This document shows positions 1 through 8,714 of a stretch of DNA of 49,426 nt, piece by piece (the stretch's first letter is position 1; each line of letters begins with the position of its first letter). The notes under the pieces are model-generated. The model saw only the letters and a program-made list of their open reading frames with translations. It was not told the DNA's origin and made no database searches. Source of the stretch: Streptomyces sp. sk2.1 (GTDB lineage Bacteria > Actinomycetota > Actinomycetes > Streptomycetales > Streptomycetaceae); contig NZ_RDBO01000020.1 in assembly GCF_008120935.1 (NCBI RefSeq), positions 995,050 through 1,044,475 on the forward strand. The letters are read 5' to 3'. The translations under genes and the position numbers were made by a program.

Positions 1-2
1 CG

Positions 3-242
3 CGGCGCGCCGGGGCCACGGTGCTCTCGCTGGACGGCGGCGACCCGGAGGTGCGGGGGCTGGCCCACGAGACGCTCGCGGTGACCGCTGCCGACGACAT
101 CGACCTGGACACCGTGCAGCATCTGGTGAGCGCGGCCGCCGGGGAGAACGGCGCGCCCGCGCCGCGCGGCCGTCGCGGCTTCCGGGACCGGCTGTCCCGT
201 CTCGTCGACCAGCTGACGGCGCCTCCCCCGCCCCGCTGGTGA
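3..242 (+). CDS. 3' end of an unidentified protein (partial)
   Basis: An open frame runs in from the left edge without a stop and ends at TGA. About 79 C-terminal residues are visible. They show a segment rich in Asp and Leu (LSLDGGDPEVRGLAHETLAV), then a basic, proline-rich tail ending PPPPRW. The GTG at 21 is in frame, but the frame is open upstream and no ribosome site precedes it, so the true start lies outside the window. I do not recognise the family. Third-position GC is typical of real coding DNA here. A short gap separates it from the MFS gene downstream, which is on the same strand. Confidence 0.55.
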   Translation, partial: RRAGATVLSLDGGDPEVRGLAHETLAVTAADDIDLDTVQHLVSAAAGENGAPAPRGRRGFRDRLSRLVDQLTAPPPPRW

Positions 243-372
243 GCCGCGGGCCGGGCCCGCGGGCCGGGTGCCCCCGGTGGGCCGCCCGCCACCGCGGCAG
301 CCACCGCCTCCTCCGCCGCCGCCGCGAAAAGTTGTTGCACCGTGCGACCGCCGCGTCGGAGCATGGCCCCTC

Positions 373-1734
373 GTGACCTCTGCACCGCCCCCGGCCGCCG
401 CGTCCCCGGTCGCCCGGCTCCTGGCCCTGCTGCCCGACCTCACGCCCCTGCGCTCCCACGCCGACTTCCGGCTGCTGTGGATCCAGGGCCTGGTGACGTA
501 CTTCGGCAGCTTCATGGCGCTGATCGCGCTGCCGCTCCAGATCAAGGAGCTGACGGGTTCCCCGCTGGCCGTCGGCGCGATGGGGGCGGTGGAGCTGGTG
601 CCCCTGATCGTCTTCGGCCTGTACGGCGGGGCGCTCGCGGACGCCGTGGACCGCCGCAAGGTGATCCTGGCGACGGAGGCGGGGCTGGGGGTGCTCGCCC
701 TGGTGCTCCTGGTCAACGCGGCGCTGCCGAGCCCACTGCTCTGGCCGCTGTACGTGGTCGCGGCCGGGGTCTCCGCGCTCTCCGGGCTCCAGCGGCCGGC
801 GCTGGACTCCCTGATGGCCCGTATCGTGCCGCACGAGCAGCTGACCGCGGCCGCCGCGCTGAACTCGCTGCGCTGGCAGTTCGGCGCGATCACCGGCCCG
901 GCGGTGGCGGGGCTGGTGGTCGCCTACGCCGGGCACGCCACGGCGTACACGGTCACGGTGGCCACCTTCGCCGTCTCCGTGCTCCTGTGCCTGCGCCTGG
1001 CGCCCGCACCGCCCGTCCGGGACAACGCGAAGCCGTCGCTGCGCGGGATCGTGGAGGGCGCGAAGTACGCCTGGAGCCGGCCGGTGCTGCTGGGGACGTA
1101 CGCGGTGGACATGGCCGCGATGTTCTTCGCCTTCCCGAACGCGATCTTCCCGTTCCTGGCGGACGACCTGGGCGCCGACTGGTCGCTGGGCCTGATGTAC
1201 GCCGCGGACTCGGTCGGGTCGCTGGTGCTGGGGCTGACCAGCGGCTGGACGTCGCGGGTGCGGCGGCACGGGCTGTTCGTGGTGTTCGGGGCCGCGGTCT
1301 GGGGGCTGGCGATCGCGGGGGCCGGGTGGTTCGGCAACGTGTGGCTGGTGCTGGTCTGCCTGGCGGTGGCGGGCGCGGGCGACATGCTCAGCGGGCTCGG
1401 CCGCTCCACGATCTGGAACCAGACCATCCCGGAGGAGCTGCGGGGCCGGCTGGCGGGCATCGAGGTGCTCTCGTACAGCGTCGGACCGCAGCTGGGTCAG
1501 GTGCGGGCCGGTGCGATGGCGGGCTGGACGGGGACCAGGGCGGCGATCTGGAGCGGGGGCGTGGCCTGTGTGGCCTCGGTCGCGCTGCTCGCCGCGACCC
1601 TGCCCAAGCTGCTCACGTACGACTCCGAGACCGACGAGGACGCGGTGCGCAGGCGGGCGCAGCGCGAGGCGGAACAGGCCGGGCGGACGGAACCGGCCGC
1701 GGGCGGCGCGGAGGCCGGTGCCTCCGGCGCCTGA
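373..1734 (+). CDS. MFS transporter (MFS_3 / EntS-like exporter)
   Basis: A 453-residue integral membrane protein with about 11-12 hydrophobic segments and the MFS loop signature [13 protein letters not shown] between helices 2 and 3. This fits the MFS_3 group, which includes siderophore and drug exporters. The substrate cannot be read from sequence; the heme/iron island 1.5 kb downstream makes siderophore export conceivable, but that is inference. I chose GTG 373 because a GGAG lies 11 nt upstream and the protein then starts shortly before the [10 protein letters not shown] motif typical of this family. The frame stays open back to 268, but that extension is proline-only low complexity. The C-terminus is a charged, Ala/Gly-rich cytoplasmic tail. 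Confidence 0.85.
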   Translation: MTSAPPPAAASPVARLLALLPDLTPLRSHADFRLLWIQGLVTYFGSFMALIALPLQIKELTGSPLAVGAMGAVELVPLIVFGLYGGALADAVDRRKVILATEAGLGVLALVLLVNAALPSPLLWPLYVVAAGVSALSGLQRPALDSLMARIVPHEQLTAAAALNSLRWQFGAITGPAVAGLVVAYAGHATAYTVTVATFAVSVLLCLRLAPAPPVRDNAKPSLRGIVEGAKYAWSRPVLLGTYAVDMAAMFFAFPNAIFPFLADDLGADWSLGLMYAADSVGSLVLGLTSGWTSRVRRHGLFVVFGAAVWGLAIAGAGWFGNVWLVLVCLAVAGAGDMLSGLGRSTIWNQTIPEELRGRLAGIEVLSYSVGPQLGQVRAGAMAGWTGTRAAIWSGGVACVASVALLAATLPKLLTYDSETDEDAVRRRAQREAEQAGRTEPAAGGAEAGASGA

Positions 1735-1739
1735 GCGGC

Positions 1740-1784
1740 GGGAAGCCCGGGACCGGCCCCGAAGGGCCCGGTCCCGGGCTTCCC
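1740..1784. terminator. Bidirectional hairpin terminator
   Basis: A 17-bp perfect inverted repeat (arms 1740-1756 and 1768-1784, GGGAAGCCCGGGACCGG and its complement) with an 11-nt loop. It lies between the convergent MFS gene and the small minus-strand gene and should terminate both. There is no U-tract, which is usual for Streptomyces. Confidence 0.8.
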
Positions 1785-1807
1785 GAGCGGCTCCGGGCCG
1801 GGGACCC

Positions 1808-2038
1808 TCACGCCTCCGGGTCCGTGGGGGTGTCCCGGTCGTGCCACTTGGGGTCGTTCTCCCACTCCAGATTCCGTTCCCGCGCGGTGTCCATCGCGTG
1901 CTGCGCCTCCTGACGGGTGGCGTACGGCCCGAAACGGTCCTTGGCCGGGCACTCGGGGCCCTCCTCGACCTTCTGGTGCTGCAGGCAGTAGAACCACTCG
2001 CCGGGCTTGCCCACGGTGCGCTTCTTGAACAGGGCCAT
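1808..2038 (-). CDS. Small hypothetical protein (76 aa), SPOR/WGR-like composition
   Basis: A 76-residue soluble protein beginning [20 protein letters not shown]. It is charged, with one Cys near each of residues 18 and 30 and a helical, acidic C-terminal half. A clear ribosome site (AAGGAG) precedes the ATG. Its reading frame is distinct from the long overlapping open frame that continues upstream. Such short proteins are often conserved beside the methionine aminopeptidase gene in streptomycetes (general recollection, unchecked). The two cysteines are too far apart for a standard zinc knuckle. Function unknown. It is divergent from map, with only 57 nt between the start codons, so the promoters overlap. 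Confidence 0.75.
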   Translation of the reverse strand: MALFKKRTVGKPGEWFYCLQHQKVEEGPECPAKDRFGPYATRQEAQHAMDTARERNLEWENDPKWHDRDTPTDPEA

Positions 2039-2082
2039 CACGGCTCCTTCCCTCGGGGCCATGCTGCCCCAAGCACGCTGGT

Positions 2083-2088
2083 TAGACT
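2083..2088 (+). promoter_or_regulatory. -10 element TAGACT for leaderless map transcript
   Basis: TAGACT fits the actinobacterial TANNNT -10 box and sits 7 nt before the ATG of map, with no Shine-Dalgarno sequence between. This is the expected layout for a leaderless mRNA whose first base is the A or G of the start codon. Confidence 0.6.
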
Positions 2089-2095
2089 CGCTGGC

Positions 2096-2953
2096 ATGTC
2101 TGGCCAGTCGCTGCTCGTACCCGGGGAGATCACTCCCATCCGCACCGTTCCCGGAAACATCCGGCGCCCCGAGTACGTGGGCAAGCCGGCCCCGACGCCG
2201 TACACCGGCCCGGAGGTCCAGGACGCCGACACCGTCGAGCGCATGCGCGTCGCGGGCCGGATCGCCGCGCAGGCGATGGAGGAGGCCGCGAAGCACATCG
2301 CACCGGGCGTCACGACGGACGAACTCGACCGGGTCGCCCACGAGTTCATGTGCGACCACGGGGCCTACCCGTCGACGCTCGGCTACCGGGGCTTCCCCAA
2401 GTCGCTCTGCTCCTCGCTGAACGAGGTGATCTGCCACGGCATCCCGGACTCCACGGTGCTGCGCGACGGCGACATCGTGAACCTCGACGTGACGGCGTAC
2501 ATCAACGGCGTGCACGGCGACAACAACGCCACGTACCTCTGCGGCGACGTGGACGAGGAGTCCCGGCTGCTCGTGGAGCGCACCCGGGAGGCCCTGAACC
2601 GGGCCATCAAGGCGGTCCGGCCGGGGCGGCAGGTCAATGTGATCGGGCGGGTCATCGAGTCGTACGCCAAGCGCTTCGGCTACGGGGTGGTGCGGGACTT
2701 CACCGGGCACGGGATCAATTCCTCGTTCCACTCCGGCCTGATCATCCCGCACTACGACAGCCCGCACGCGACCACGGTGATGAAGCCGGGGATGACGTTC
2801 ACCATCGAGCCGATGCTGACGCTGGGCACCCACGACTACGACATGTGGGACGACGGCTGGACCGTCGTGACGAAGGACCGCAGGCGCACCGCCCAGTTCG
2901 AGCACACGCTGGTGGTGACGGACACGGGCGCCGAGATCCTGACGCTCCCGTGA
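2096..2953 (+). CDS. map: Methionine aminopeptidase, type I
   Basis: Removes the N-terminal Met from nascent cytosolic proteins. The 285-residue protein has the full pita-bread fold and all five metal ligands: D131 (VNLDVTAY), D142 (HGDNNATY), H205 (FTGHGI), E238 (TIEPM) and E269 (QFEHT), plus the substrate-binding H114 (ICHGIPD). Length and the N-terminal extension of about 40 residues match the actinobacterial form. The start is the ATG directly downstream of a TANNNT box, so translation is probably leaderless; longer upstream openings in frame belong to the MFS region. It stands alone and is followed by a hairpin terminator. Confidence 0.97.
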   Translation: MSGQSLLVPGEITPIRTVPGNIRRPEYVGKPAPTPYTGPEVQDADTVERMRVAGRIAAQAMEEAAKHIAPGVTTDELDRVAHEFMCDHGAYPSTLGYRGFPKSLCSSLNEVICHGIPDSTVLRDGDIVNLDVTAYINGVHGDNNATYLCGDVDEESRLLVERTREALNRAIKAVRPGRQVNVIGRVIESYAKRFGYGVVRDFTGHGINSSFHSGLIIPHYDSPHATTVMKPGMTFTIEPMLTLGTHDYDMWDDGWTVVTKDRRRTAQFEHTLVVTDTGAEILTLP

Positions 2954-2974
2954 CCGTGCCGTAGAAGTCCCGCC

Positions 2975-3008
2975 GAAGCGGCCGTCCTCCCCGGGGGGCG
3001 GCCGCTTC
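2975..3008 (+). terminator. Hairpin terminator after map
   Basis: A 10-bp perfect stem (GAAGCGGCCG at 2975-2984 with CGGCCGCTTC at 2999-3008) and a C/G-rich loop, 22 nt past the map stop codon. Confidence 0.7.
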
Positions 3009-3113
3009 CGCGTGTCCGCCCCGGGACCCGCCCCTCCCCCGGGCACGGAATCAGGCGTATCGTTTTTACCGACAGCCTGTCGGAAACTTTCCCGACAGGA
3101 CGTCGGGAAGCTG

Positions 3114-3142
3114 TTGACTTAGGTAAGCCTAAGTAGCAGGAT
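3114..3142 (+). promoter_or_regulatory. Iron-box-controlled promoter of heme oxygenase
   Basis: TTGACT (3114-3119), a 17-bp spacer and CAGGAT (3137-3142) make a near-ideal sigma-70-type promoter. Inside it, TTAGGTAAGCCTAA (3119-3132) matches the core of the DtxR/IdeR/DmdR iron box (TTAGGTTAGSCTAACCTAA), weaker in the right half. Repressor bound with ferrous iron would cover the spacer and block RNA polymerase, so the gene should be expressed under iron starvation. Confidence 0.75.
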
Positions 3143-3238
3143 CGGGGATGTCGACGGCAGCCTCCGCACGGGGGCCGCCGTCGGTGTTCCCCTCTCCCTT
3201 CCCGGACTGCCCGTCCCCCTCGGCCCCGGAGGCCCGCC

Positions 3239-3928
3239 TTGGACGCAACCGCCGCCACACCCTTCTCGACGCTCATCCGCACCGCCTCGCACGAGCAGCA
3301 CACCGAGGCGGAGACCTCGTCCTTCATGAGTGACCTGCTGGGCGGACGGCTCGGGGTGGACGCCTACACGCGCTACACCGAGCAGCTGTGGTTCGTGTAC
3401 CGGGCGCTGGAGGAAGGCGCGCGGGAGCTGGGCGCCGACCCGGTGGCCGGACCGTTCATACGGCCCGAGCTGATGCGCACCGCCGAGCTGGAGCGGGACC
3501 TGGCCCATCTGCGGGGCGCCGACTGGCACGCGGGCCTGGAGCCGCTGCCCGCCACCGCCGCGTACGCCGCCCGGGTCGCCGAGTGCGCCCGTTCCTGGCC
3601 CGCGGGATACGTCGCGCACCACTACACCCGCTACCTCGGCGACCTCTCGGGCGGCCAGATCATCCGCGACCGGGCGGAGCGCGCCTGGGGCTTCGCGCGC
3701 AAGGGCGACGGCGTGCGGTTCTACGTCTTCGAGCAGATCCCCAACCCCGCCTCGTTCAAGCGGGACTACCGCGAGCTGCTGGACGGGCTGGCCGCGGACG
3801 ACCTGGAGAAGCAGCGCGTCGTCGGTCGAGAAGGGGCGGGTCCTAGTCGGCGTTCCGCCGGGCGCCGCGGCGGCGGGCGAGGTACAGGGAGCCCGCGGCG
3901 GCGGCGAGGACGGCCGCGCCGCCGATGA
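3239..3928 (+). CDS. Biliverdin-producing heme oxygenase with aberrant C-terminus
   Basis: Opens heme to biliverdin, CO and ferrous iron in the cytoplasm. Residues 1-195 are a normal HmuO/HO-1-type helical domain: the proximal-ligand region HTEAETSSFM (H21), the flexible distal helix RYLGDLSGGQ (131-140) and FYVFEQIPNP. From residue 196 the similarity stops, and an Arg/Gly-rich tail of 34 residues is read from DNA antisense to the end of htaA. The usual last helix (about 20 residues) and any terminator between the two genes are absent. I chose TTG 3239 because GGAGG sits 8 nt upstream. An iron-box promoter lies 100 nt upstream. A deletion or frameshift is likely; the enzyme core is otherwise complete. 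Confidence 0.85.
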   Translation: MDATAATPFSTLIRTASHEQHTEAETSSFMSDLLGGRLGVDAYTRYTEQLWFVYRALEEGARELGADPVAGPFIRPELMRTAELERDLAHLRGADWHAGLEPLPATAAYAARVAECARSWPAGYVAHHYTRYLGDLSGGQIIRDRAERAWGFARKGDGVRFYVFEQIPNPASFKRDYRELLDGLAADDLEKQRVVGREGAGPSRRSAGRRGGGRGTGSPRRRRGRPRRR

Positions 3929-5255
3929 CCGGGTACAGGACGGTGCCGGGACCGGATTCGGCGGCCGGGGCCGGGGCGGCGGCCTTCTCCACCGGCGGCG
4001 CGGACGGCTCGGCGGACGGGTCGGGGGCGCTGCCCAGGTCGGGCAGGGCGGGGAGTTCGGCCCCGGCCTCGACGGCCACGGCCAGCGAGACCGGGTCCAT
4101 CGCGGTGCCCTTCCGGTAGAGCCCGCCGAACGCCTCGGCGCCCTCGGCGGTGAGGGTCGCGGGGGCCTCGGTGAGGACCGCGAGGCCGTTCCCCGGCGCG
4201 AAGTCCTTCGCGGTGAAGGTGACCAGCGGGACGGCCTTTCGCCGGTCGCCGTCGCCGCGCACGTCGGCCAGCAGCGTGCCCCGCCCCTTCTCGACCCGGA
4301 CCGCGACGGCGGACAGTTCCAGATCGAGCCCGTCGGCGGCGGTGAAGCGGACGCTGCCGGCGAAGTCGGCGTCCAGGGACCGCCCCCGGGGGTCGTACGT
4401 GCCCTTGCCGCGCGGGAAGCGGAAGAGCGCCCCGCCGTCCCGGGCACCGTCGGCGAGGGCCCATCTCCCCTTGCCGACGGAGCCGGTGACGTACTCGCGG
4501 AAGGTGCGGCGGACGCCCCAGTCGACGGCGGCGTCCTCGAAGCGCCCCGCCGCCCCGCCGGTGCCGTCCTTCTTCGGATCCGACTTCTCCTTCTTCTCCG
4601 GGGACTTGGAGGCGGCCGGCCTCCCCGCCGGGGCGGTGGTGTCCACGGAGAGGCTGACCGGGTCGAGCGGGGTGCCCGCCGTGTAGTAGCCGGCGAACGC
4701 CCTGGCTCCCTGCGCGGTCAGTGTCGCGGGGACGTCGCGGAGGGCGATGGGGGTGGAACCGCCCTTCATGTCGATCCCGGACAGGCCGAGCGTGGCGAGC
4801 GGCACCTGGGCGGTCGAGGTCACCCGGCCGCTCCCCCGGTCCTTGCTGACCATGTCGGCGTACACGGTGCCGCTGCCGCCCGTGATGCGGACGGTGGGGC
4901 GGCTGATGGTGAGGTCCAGTTCATGGCTGCCGTCGGCCTTCCGGTGGCCGACGAAGTGGACCCCGCCGGAGAAGGACGAGCCGAAGGCTCCGGTCGCCGG
5001 GTCGTAGGAACCGGTGGCGGAGTGGAAGCGGAACCGGCTGCCGCCGGCCGTGGCGGCGCCGCCGGTCAGGCTCCAACTCCCGTTCGCCACGGGGCCGGTG
5101 ACATAGCTCTGGAAGGAGGACTTGATGCCCCAGTCCAGTCTGCCGCCCTGCACCGGGCGGGCCGCCGCCTGCGCCTCGACGGCCGGGAGCAGGGCCGCCG
5201 ACACCGTCGCGAGGAGCGCGACGACGAGTGCGCGGGCAGGTCTGGACGGCAGCAT
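3843..5255 (-). CDS. htaA: HtaA-domain heme-binding surface protein
   Basis: 470 residues: a Sec signal peptide (about 1-31, ending AQAAA), HtaA domain 1 (about 37-210), a Lys/Pro linker, HtaA domain 2 (about 240-410), a Pro/Ala-rich stalk, one C-terminal membrane helix (about 443-462) and a basic tail RRRGARRNAD. Each HtaA repeat starts DWGI/DWGV and contains SF/TFxxYVTG, as in corynebacterial HtaA/HtaB, which bind hemin and hand it to HmuT. Tail-anchored topology places both domains outside the membrane. A GGAGG site precedes the ATG. It is divergent from hmuT with a shared iron box between them. Its stop codon lies inside the abnormal tail of the convergent heme oxygenase frame. Confidence 0.92.
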   Translation of the reverse strand: MLPSRPARALVVALLATVSAALLPAVEAQAAARPVQGGRLDWGIKSSFQSYVTGPVANGSWSLTGGAATAGGSRFRFHSATGSYDPATGAFGSSFSGGVHFVGHRKADGSHELDLTISRPTVRITGGSGTVYADMVSKDRGSGRVTSTAQVPLATLGLSGIDMKGGSTPIALRDVPATLTAQGARAFAGYYTAGTPLDPVSLSVDTTAPAGRPAASKSPEKKEKSDPKKDGTGGAAGRFEDAAVDWGVRRTFREYVTGSVGKGRWALADGARDGGALFRFPRGKGTYDPRGRSLDADFAGSVRFTAADGLDLELSAVAVRVEKGRGTLLADVRGDGDRRKAVPLVTFTAKDFAPGNGLAVLTEAPATLTAEGAEAFGGLYRKGTAMDPVSLAVAVEAGAELPALPDLGSAPDPSAEPSAPPVEKAAAPAPAAESGPGTVLYPVIGGAAVLAAAAGSLYLARRRGARRNAD

Positions 5256-5279
5256 GGAGCCCCTCCGAGGTCTGGAAAG

Positions 5280-5298
5280 TGAGGTAAGGCTAACCTAA
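5280..5298. promoter_or_regulatory. Iron box in the htaA-hmuTUV divergent promoter
   Basis: The 19-mer matches 17 of 19 positions of the palindromic DmdR/IdeR consensus TTAGGTTAGGCTAACCTAA. For the plus strand it fills the spacer of TGGAAA (5273-5278) - 17 bp - TAAGCT (5296-5301). One repressor dimer pair could shut off both htaA and hmuTUV when iron is plentiful. Confidence 0.88.
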
Positions 5299-5390
5299 GC
5301 TACATGCATCCCGTGGTGGTACCCCCTTTCACCACATCACTCGCAAACCATGACCAACGCCCCACGGCAGAACGACAGGACGGTGCCCCA

Positions 5391-6485
5391 GTGCGCTTCT
5401 CGCAGGACTTCGCCCCACCGGGCCAGGGCGGCGACCGGCGGCCGGGGCACCGGCCCGGCCGGGCCCGGGGCCCGCTGGGGGCACTGGCCGCCGCACTCGC
5501 CCTGTCCCTCGCCCTGACCGGCTGCGGCAGCGGCACCGGTACGGACGCCCGTACCGGAACCGGCGCCGCCCGTCCGGAGCAGGCCGTCGACCGGGTCGAA
5601 CCGCTGGCCACCACGCCCGGACCGCGGCTGCCCGCCACCGTGAAGTCCGCCGACGGCACCCGGGTCACCATCGGCTCCGCGGACCGGATCGTCCCGCTGA
5701 CCGGCGGCCTGAGCGAGATCGTCTTCACGCTCGGCCTCGGCGATCGGGTGGTGGCCCGCGACATCACCGCCACCTTCGAACAGGCCGCGGAGCTCCCGGT
5801 GGTGACCCGCGCGCACGACGTCTCGGCGGAGAGCGTGCTGTCGCTGCGGCCGACCGTCGTCCTGGCCGAGACCACGACCGGACCGGCGGAGGCCGTCGAG
5901 CAGATCCGGGACGCCGGCATCCCGCTGGTCGTCGTCGCCCCGGCCGAGGAGCTCTCCGACGTCGACCGCCGGATCGACGCCGTGGCGGCCGCCCTGGGCG
6001 TGCCGGACGCCGGTACCGAGCTGAAGAACCGCACCCGGTCCCGGATCGAGGCGGTCCGCACGTCCGCGCCCGCCCCCGCGAAGGGCCGGGGAAAGCCCCG
6101 GGTCGCCTTCCTCTACCTGCGCGGTTCCGCCTCCGTCTATCTGCTGGGCGGCCGGGATTCCGGGGCGAGTTCGCTCATCGAAGCGGCGGGGGCCGTCGAC
6201 GCCGGCAAGGCGTCCGGACTGAGGAAGGACTTCACCGCCATCACCAGCGAGGCACTCGCGAAGGCCGCGCCCGACGCCATCCTGGTGATGCGCAAGGGGC
6301 TCGAATCGGTGGGCGGCGTCGACGGGCTGGTGAAGATCCCGGGCGTCGCCGAGACCCCGGCCGGGATGGACCGGCGGATCGTCTCCATCGACGACGGGGT
6401 GCTGCTGAACTACGGCCCGCGCACCGACCGGGTGCTGAGCGACCTGATCGCGCAGCTCCACCCGGAGGACGGGGCGGACGGATGA
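5391..6485 (+). CDS. hmuT: Hemin ABC transporter substrate-binding lipoprotein
   Basis: Extracytoplasmic heme receptor for HmuUV. It has a long basic n-region, a hydrophobic core and lipobox LTGC, then a Fe-B12-type periplasmic-binding fold (PF01497): RIVPLTGGLSEIVFTLGLGD opens lobe 1 and RVAFLYLRGS opens lobe 2. I chose GTG 5391, which has GGACGG 7 nt upstream. An alternative ATG at 5304 is in frame and would add 29 residues; it lies so close to the promoter that it would be nearly leaderless, and the signal peptide would be unusually long. The stop overlaps the hmuU start (ATGA), so the two are translationally coupled. It is controlled by the iron box upstream. Confidence 0.9.
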   Translation: MRFSQDFAPPGQGGDRRPGHRPGRARGPLGALAAALALSLALTGCGSGTGTDARTGTGAARPEQAVDRVEPLATTPGPRLPATVKSADGTRVTIGSADRIVPLTGGLSEIVFTLGLGDRVVARDITATFEQAAELPVVTRAHDVSAESVLSLRPTVVLAETTTGPAEAVEQIRDAGIPLVVVAPAEELSDVDRRIDAVAAALGVPDAGTELKNRTRSRIEAVRTSAPAPAKGRGKPRVAFLYLRGSASVYLLGGRDSGASSLIEAAGAVDAGKASGLRKDFTAITSEALAKAAPDAILVMRKGLESVGGVDGLVKIPGVAETPAGMDRRIVSIDDGVLLNYGPRTDRVLSDLIAQLHPEDGADG

Positions 6486-7654
6486 CCGCCACCTCCCCGG
6501 AACACCCCCGGACCGACGCCGCCGCACCGTCGGAGCACACCCGTTCCGACGCCGCCGCACCGTCAAAACAGCCGTCGGAACGGCTGCCGGAACGGCTGCC
6601 GGAACGGTCGTCGGCACCAGGGGCCCGGCGCCCCCGCACCCTCGTCCTGACCGCCGTCCTGCTGGCCGCGCTCGCGGTGGCCTGCCTGCTCTCCGCCGGT
6701 CTCGGCGCGTACCACATCCCGCTCGGCGACGTCCTCTCCTCCGTCCAGCACCGGATCGGCCTCGGCGGCGCCGCGCTGGACCGGGTCGGCGAGAGCGTGC
6801 TGTGGAACGTACGGCTGCCGAGGGTCGTCCTCGCCCTGCTGGTCGGGGCCTCGCTGGGCTGCGCGGGCGCCCTGATGCAGGGCGTGTTCGGCAATCCGCT
6901 CGCCGAGCCCGGGGTGATCGGGATCTCCTCCGGGGCCGCCGTCGGCGCGGTCGGCTCGATCGCGCTCGGGCTGACCTTCCTCGGCAACTGGACCATCACC
7001 GTCTGCGCGTTCGTCGCCGGGCTCGCGACCGTGCTGCTGGTGTACGCGCTGTCCCGGTCGGGCGGGCGGACGGAGGTGGTGACGCTGATCCTCACCGGCA
7101 TCGCGGTCAACGCCTTCGCGGGCGCGCTGATCGGGCTGTTCGTCTTCTTCGCCGACAACGCGCAGATCTCCCAGATCACCTTCTGGCAGCTGGGTTCGCT
7201 GGCCCAGGCGACCTGGCCGAAGGTGCTCGCCGTACTGCCCTGCGCGGCACTCGGACTGCTCGTCGCGCCGTTTCATGCCCGGAAGCTGGACCTCCTCGCG
7301 CTCGGCGAGCGGCCCGCCAGGCATCTGGGGGTCGACGTCGAACGGCTGCGGATCGTGCTGGTGCTCGTCGTGGCGCTGCTGACCGCCGCGGCGGTGGCGG
7401 TCGCCGGGATCATCTCGTTCGTGGGGCTGCTGGTGCCGCATCTGCTGCGGATGGCGAACGGCCCCGGGCACCGCTTCCTCGTGCCCGGCAGTGCGCTCGG
7501 CGGGGCCCTGGTACTGGTGGTGGGCGATCTCGCGGCCCGTACCGTCGCGGCCCCCGCCGAACTGCCGCTCGGTGTGCTCACCGCGTTCTTCGGCAGCCCG
7601 TTCTTCTTCTGGCTGCTGCGCAGGACCCGTCGCAAGCAAGGTGGTTGGGCATGA
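6482..7654 (+). CDS. hmuU: Hemin ABC transporter permease (FecCD family)
   Basis: 390 residues with about 10 membrane helices; typical BtuC/FecCD motifs include GASLGCAGALMQGVFGNPLAEP and GIISFVGLLVPHLLR. The N-terminal ~55 residues are an atypical, disordered cytoplasmic extension with imperfect repeats (DAAAPSEH, DAAAPSKQ, then RLPERLPER). It overlaps hmuT by 4 nt and hmuV by 4 nt (both ATGA), so the three proteins are made in fixed proportion. The dimer would form the heme channel in the cytoplasmic membrane. Confidence 0.95.
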   Translation: MTATSPEHPRTDAAAPSEHTRSDAAAPSKQPSERLPERLPERSSAPGARRPRTLVLTAVLLAALAVACLLSAGLGAYHIPLGDVLSSVQHRIGLGGAALDRVGESVLWNVRLPRVVLALLVGASLGCAGALMQGVFGNPLAEPGVIGISSGAAVGAVGSIALGLTFLGNWTITVCAFVAGLATVLLVYALSRSGGRTEVVTLILTGIAVNAFAGALIGLFVFFADNAQISQITFWQLGSLAQATWPKVLAVLPCAALGLLVAPFHARKLDLLALGERPARHLGVDVERLRIVLVLVVALLTAAAVAVAGIISFVGLLVPHLLRMANGPGHRFLVPGSALGGALVLVVGDLAARTVAAPAELPLGVLTAFFGSPFFFWLLRRTRRKQGGWA

Positions 7655-8529
7655 GGGCCCCGAGAAATCCGTTCCGGGCACGCGCACGGCGCCTGCCGCC
7701 CGCTCCCGTCCCCCCGGGCTCCCCCGTCGCCGAGGCGCGCGGGCTGCGGGTGCGGCTGGGGCAGCGGCCGGTGCTCGACTCCATCGACCTGACCGCGCAC
7801 GCGGGCGAGGTGCTGGCGCTCGTCGGGCCCAACGGGGCCGGGAAGTCGACCCTGTTGGCCGCGCTGGCCGCCGACCTGCCCGCCGGGAGCGGCGAGGTCC
7901 GGATCGACGGGCGCCCGGTCGCCGACTGGCCGGCCGCCGACCTGGCGCTGCGCCGGGCCGTGCTGCCGCAGTCCGCCGCGCTGTCGTTCCCGTTCCCGGT
8001 CGAGGACGTCGTCCGGATGGGGCGGGCGCCGTGGGCGGGCACCGCGCGGGCGGACGAGGACGACGCGGCCGTCGCCGGGGCGATGGCCGCGACCGAGGTC
8101 GCCGACTTCGCCCCGCGCCCCTTCTCCGCGCTGTCCGGCGGCGAACGGGCCCGGGTCGCCCTGGCCCGGGTGCTGGCGCAGCGCGCCCCGCTGCTGCTGC
8201 TCGACGAGCCGACCGCCGCGCTCGACCTGCGCCACCAGGAACTGGTGCTGCGGATCTGCCGGGAGCGGGCCGCGGCGGGGGACGCGGTCGTGGTGGTGCT
8301 GCACGACCTGGGGCTGGCCGCGGCGTACGCGGACCGGGCGGCCGTGCTGCACCGCGGGCGGATCGCGGTGGCGGGCCCGCCCGGCGAGGTGTTCACGGAC
8401 GGGCTGCTGGGCGAGGTCTACCGGCAGCCGGTCGAGGTGTTCCCGCACCCGCGGACCGGGGTGCCCCTCGTCGTACCGACCCGCCCCCGTCCGACCCGGA
8501 CCGACCGGACCGAATCCAGGAGCGCTTGA
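7651..8529 (+). CDS. hmuV: Hemin ABC transporter ATP-binding protein
   Basis: 292-residue ABC ATPase. Walker A GPNGAGKST, Q-loop in VLPQSAALSF, signature LSGGERARVALAR, Walker B LLLLDEPTAALD and the switch His in VVLHDLGLA are all intact. The sequence is closest in style to HmuV heme importers (FPFPVEDVVRMGR after the Q-loop). About 28 basic, Pro-rich residues precede the domain. ATG 7651 overlaps the hmuU stop. It is the last gene of the hmuTUV operon; 185 nt of non-coding DNA with an iron box follow. Confidence 0.96.
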   Translation: MRAPRNPFRARARRLPPAPVPPGSPVAEARGLRVRLGQRPVLDSIDLTAHAGEVLALVGPNGAGKSTLLAALAADLPAGSGEVRIDGRPVADWPAADLALRRAVLPQSAALSFPFPVEDVVRMGRAPWAGTARADEDDAAVAGAMAATEVADFAPRPFSALSGGERARVALARVLAQRAPLLLLDEPTAALDLRHQELVLRICRERAAAGDAVVVVLHDLGLAAAYADRAAVLHRGRIAVAGPPGEVFTDGLLGEVYRQPVEVFPHPRTGVPLVVPTRPRPTRTDRTESRSA

Positions 8530-8651
8530 CCATCGCTTGACCATTCCGTGGGCCCCTCATGGGGCACTCGTGATCACCCCGTTCCCGGGCCCCGGGGATG
8601 AGAGCTGAATCACTGCACGGGTGGGTACCGGTCAAGTAAGCCTCGGTTAAG

Positions 8652-8670
8652 TTAGGTCCGCCTCACTTGC
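8652..8670 (+). promoter_or_regulatory. Probable iron box upstream of efeO
   Basis: TTAGGTCCGCCTCACTTGC keeps the left half-site TTAGGT and the CTCAC right half also seen in Streptomyces desferrioxamine promoters (TTAGGTTAGGCTCACCTAA), about 14 of 19 positions. It lies 45 nt before the efeO ATG. This would place efeOBU under the same repressor as the heme genes. Confidence 0.65.
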
Positions 8671-8714
8671 CTTTGTCCGTTCTTCTCCCCCTCCCTCAGC
8701 CTTGTGGAGCCCGC

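Noticed and set aside
1808..3046. 412-aa minus-strand frame over map
   Set aside because: Only its last 76 residues (ATG 2038 with a ribosome site) look real; the rest is antisense to map.
3148..3333. 61-aa frame starting near the heme oxygenase transcription start
   Set aside because: ATG lies 5 nt after the -10 box and could be leaderless, but the product is low-complexity and overlaps the heme oxygenase in another frame; no coding support.
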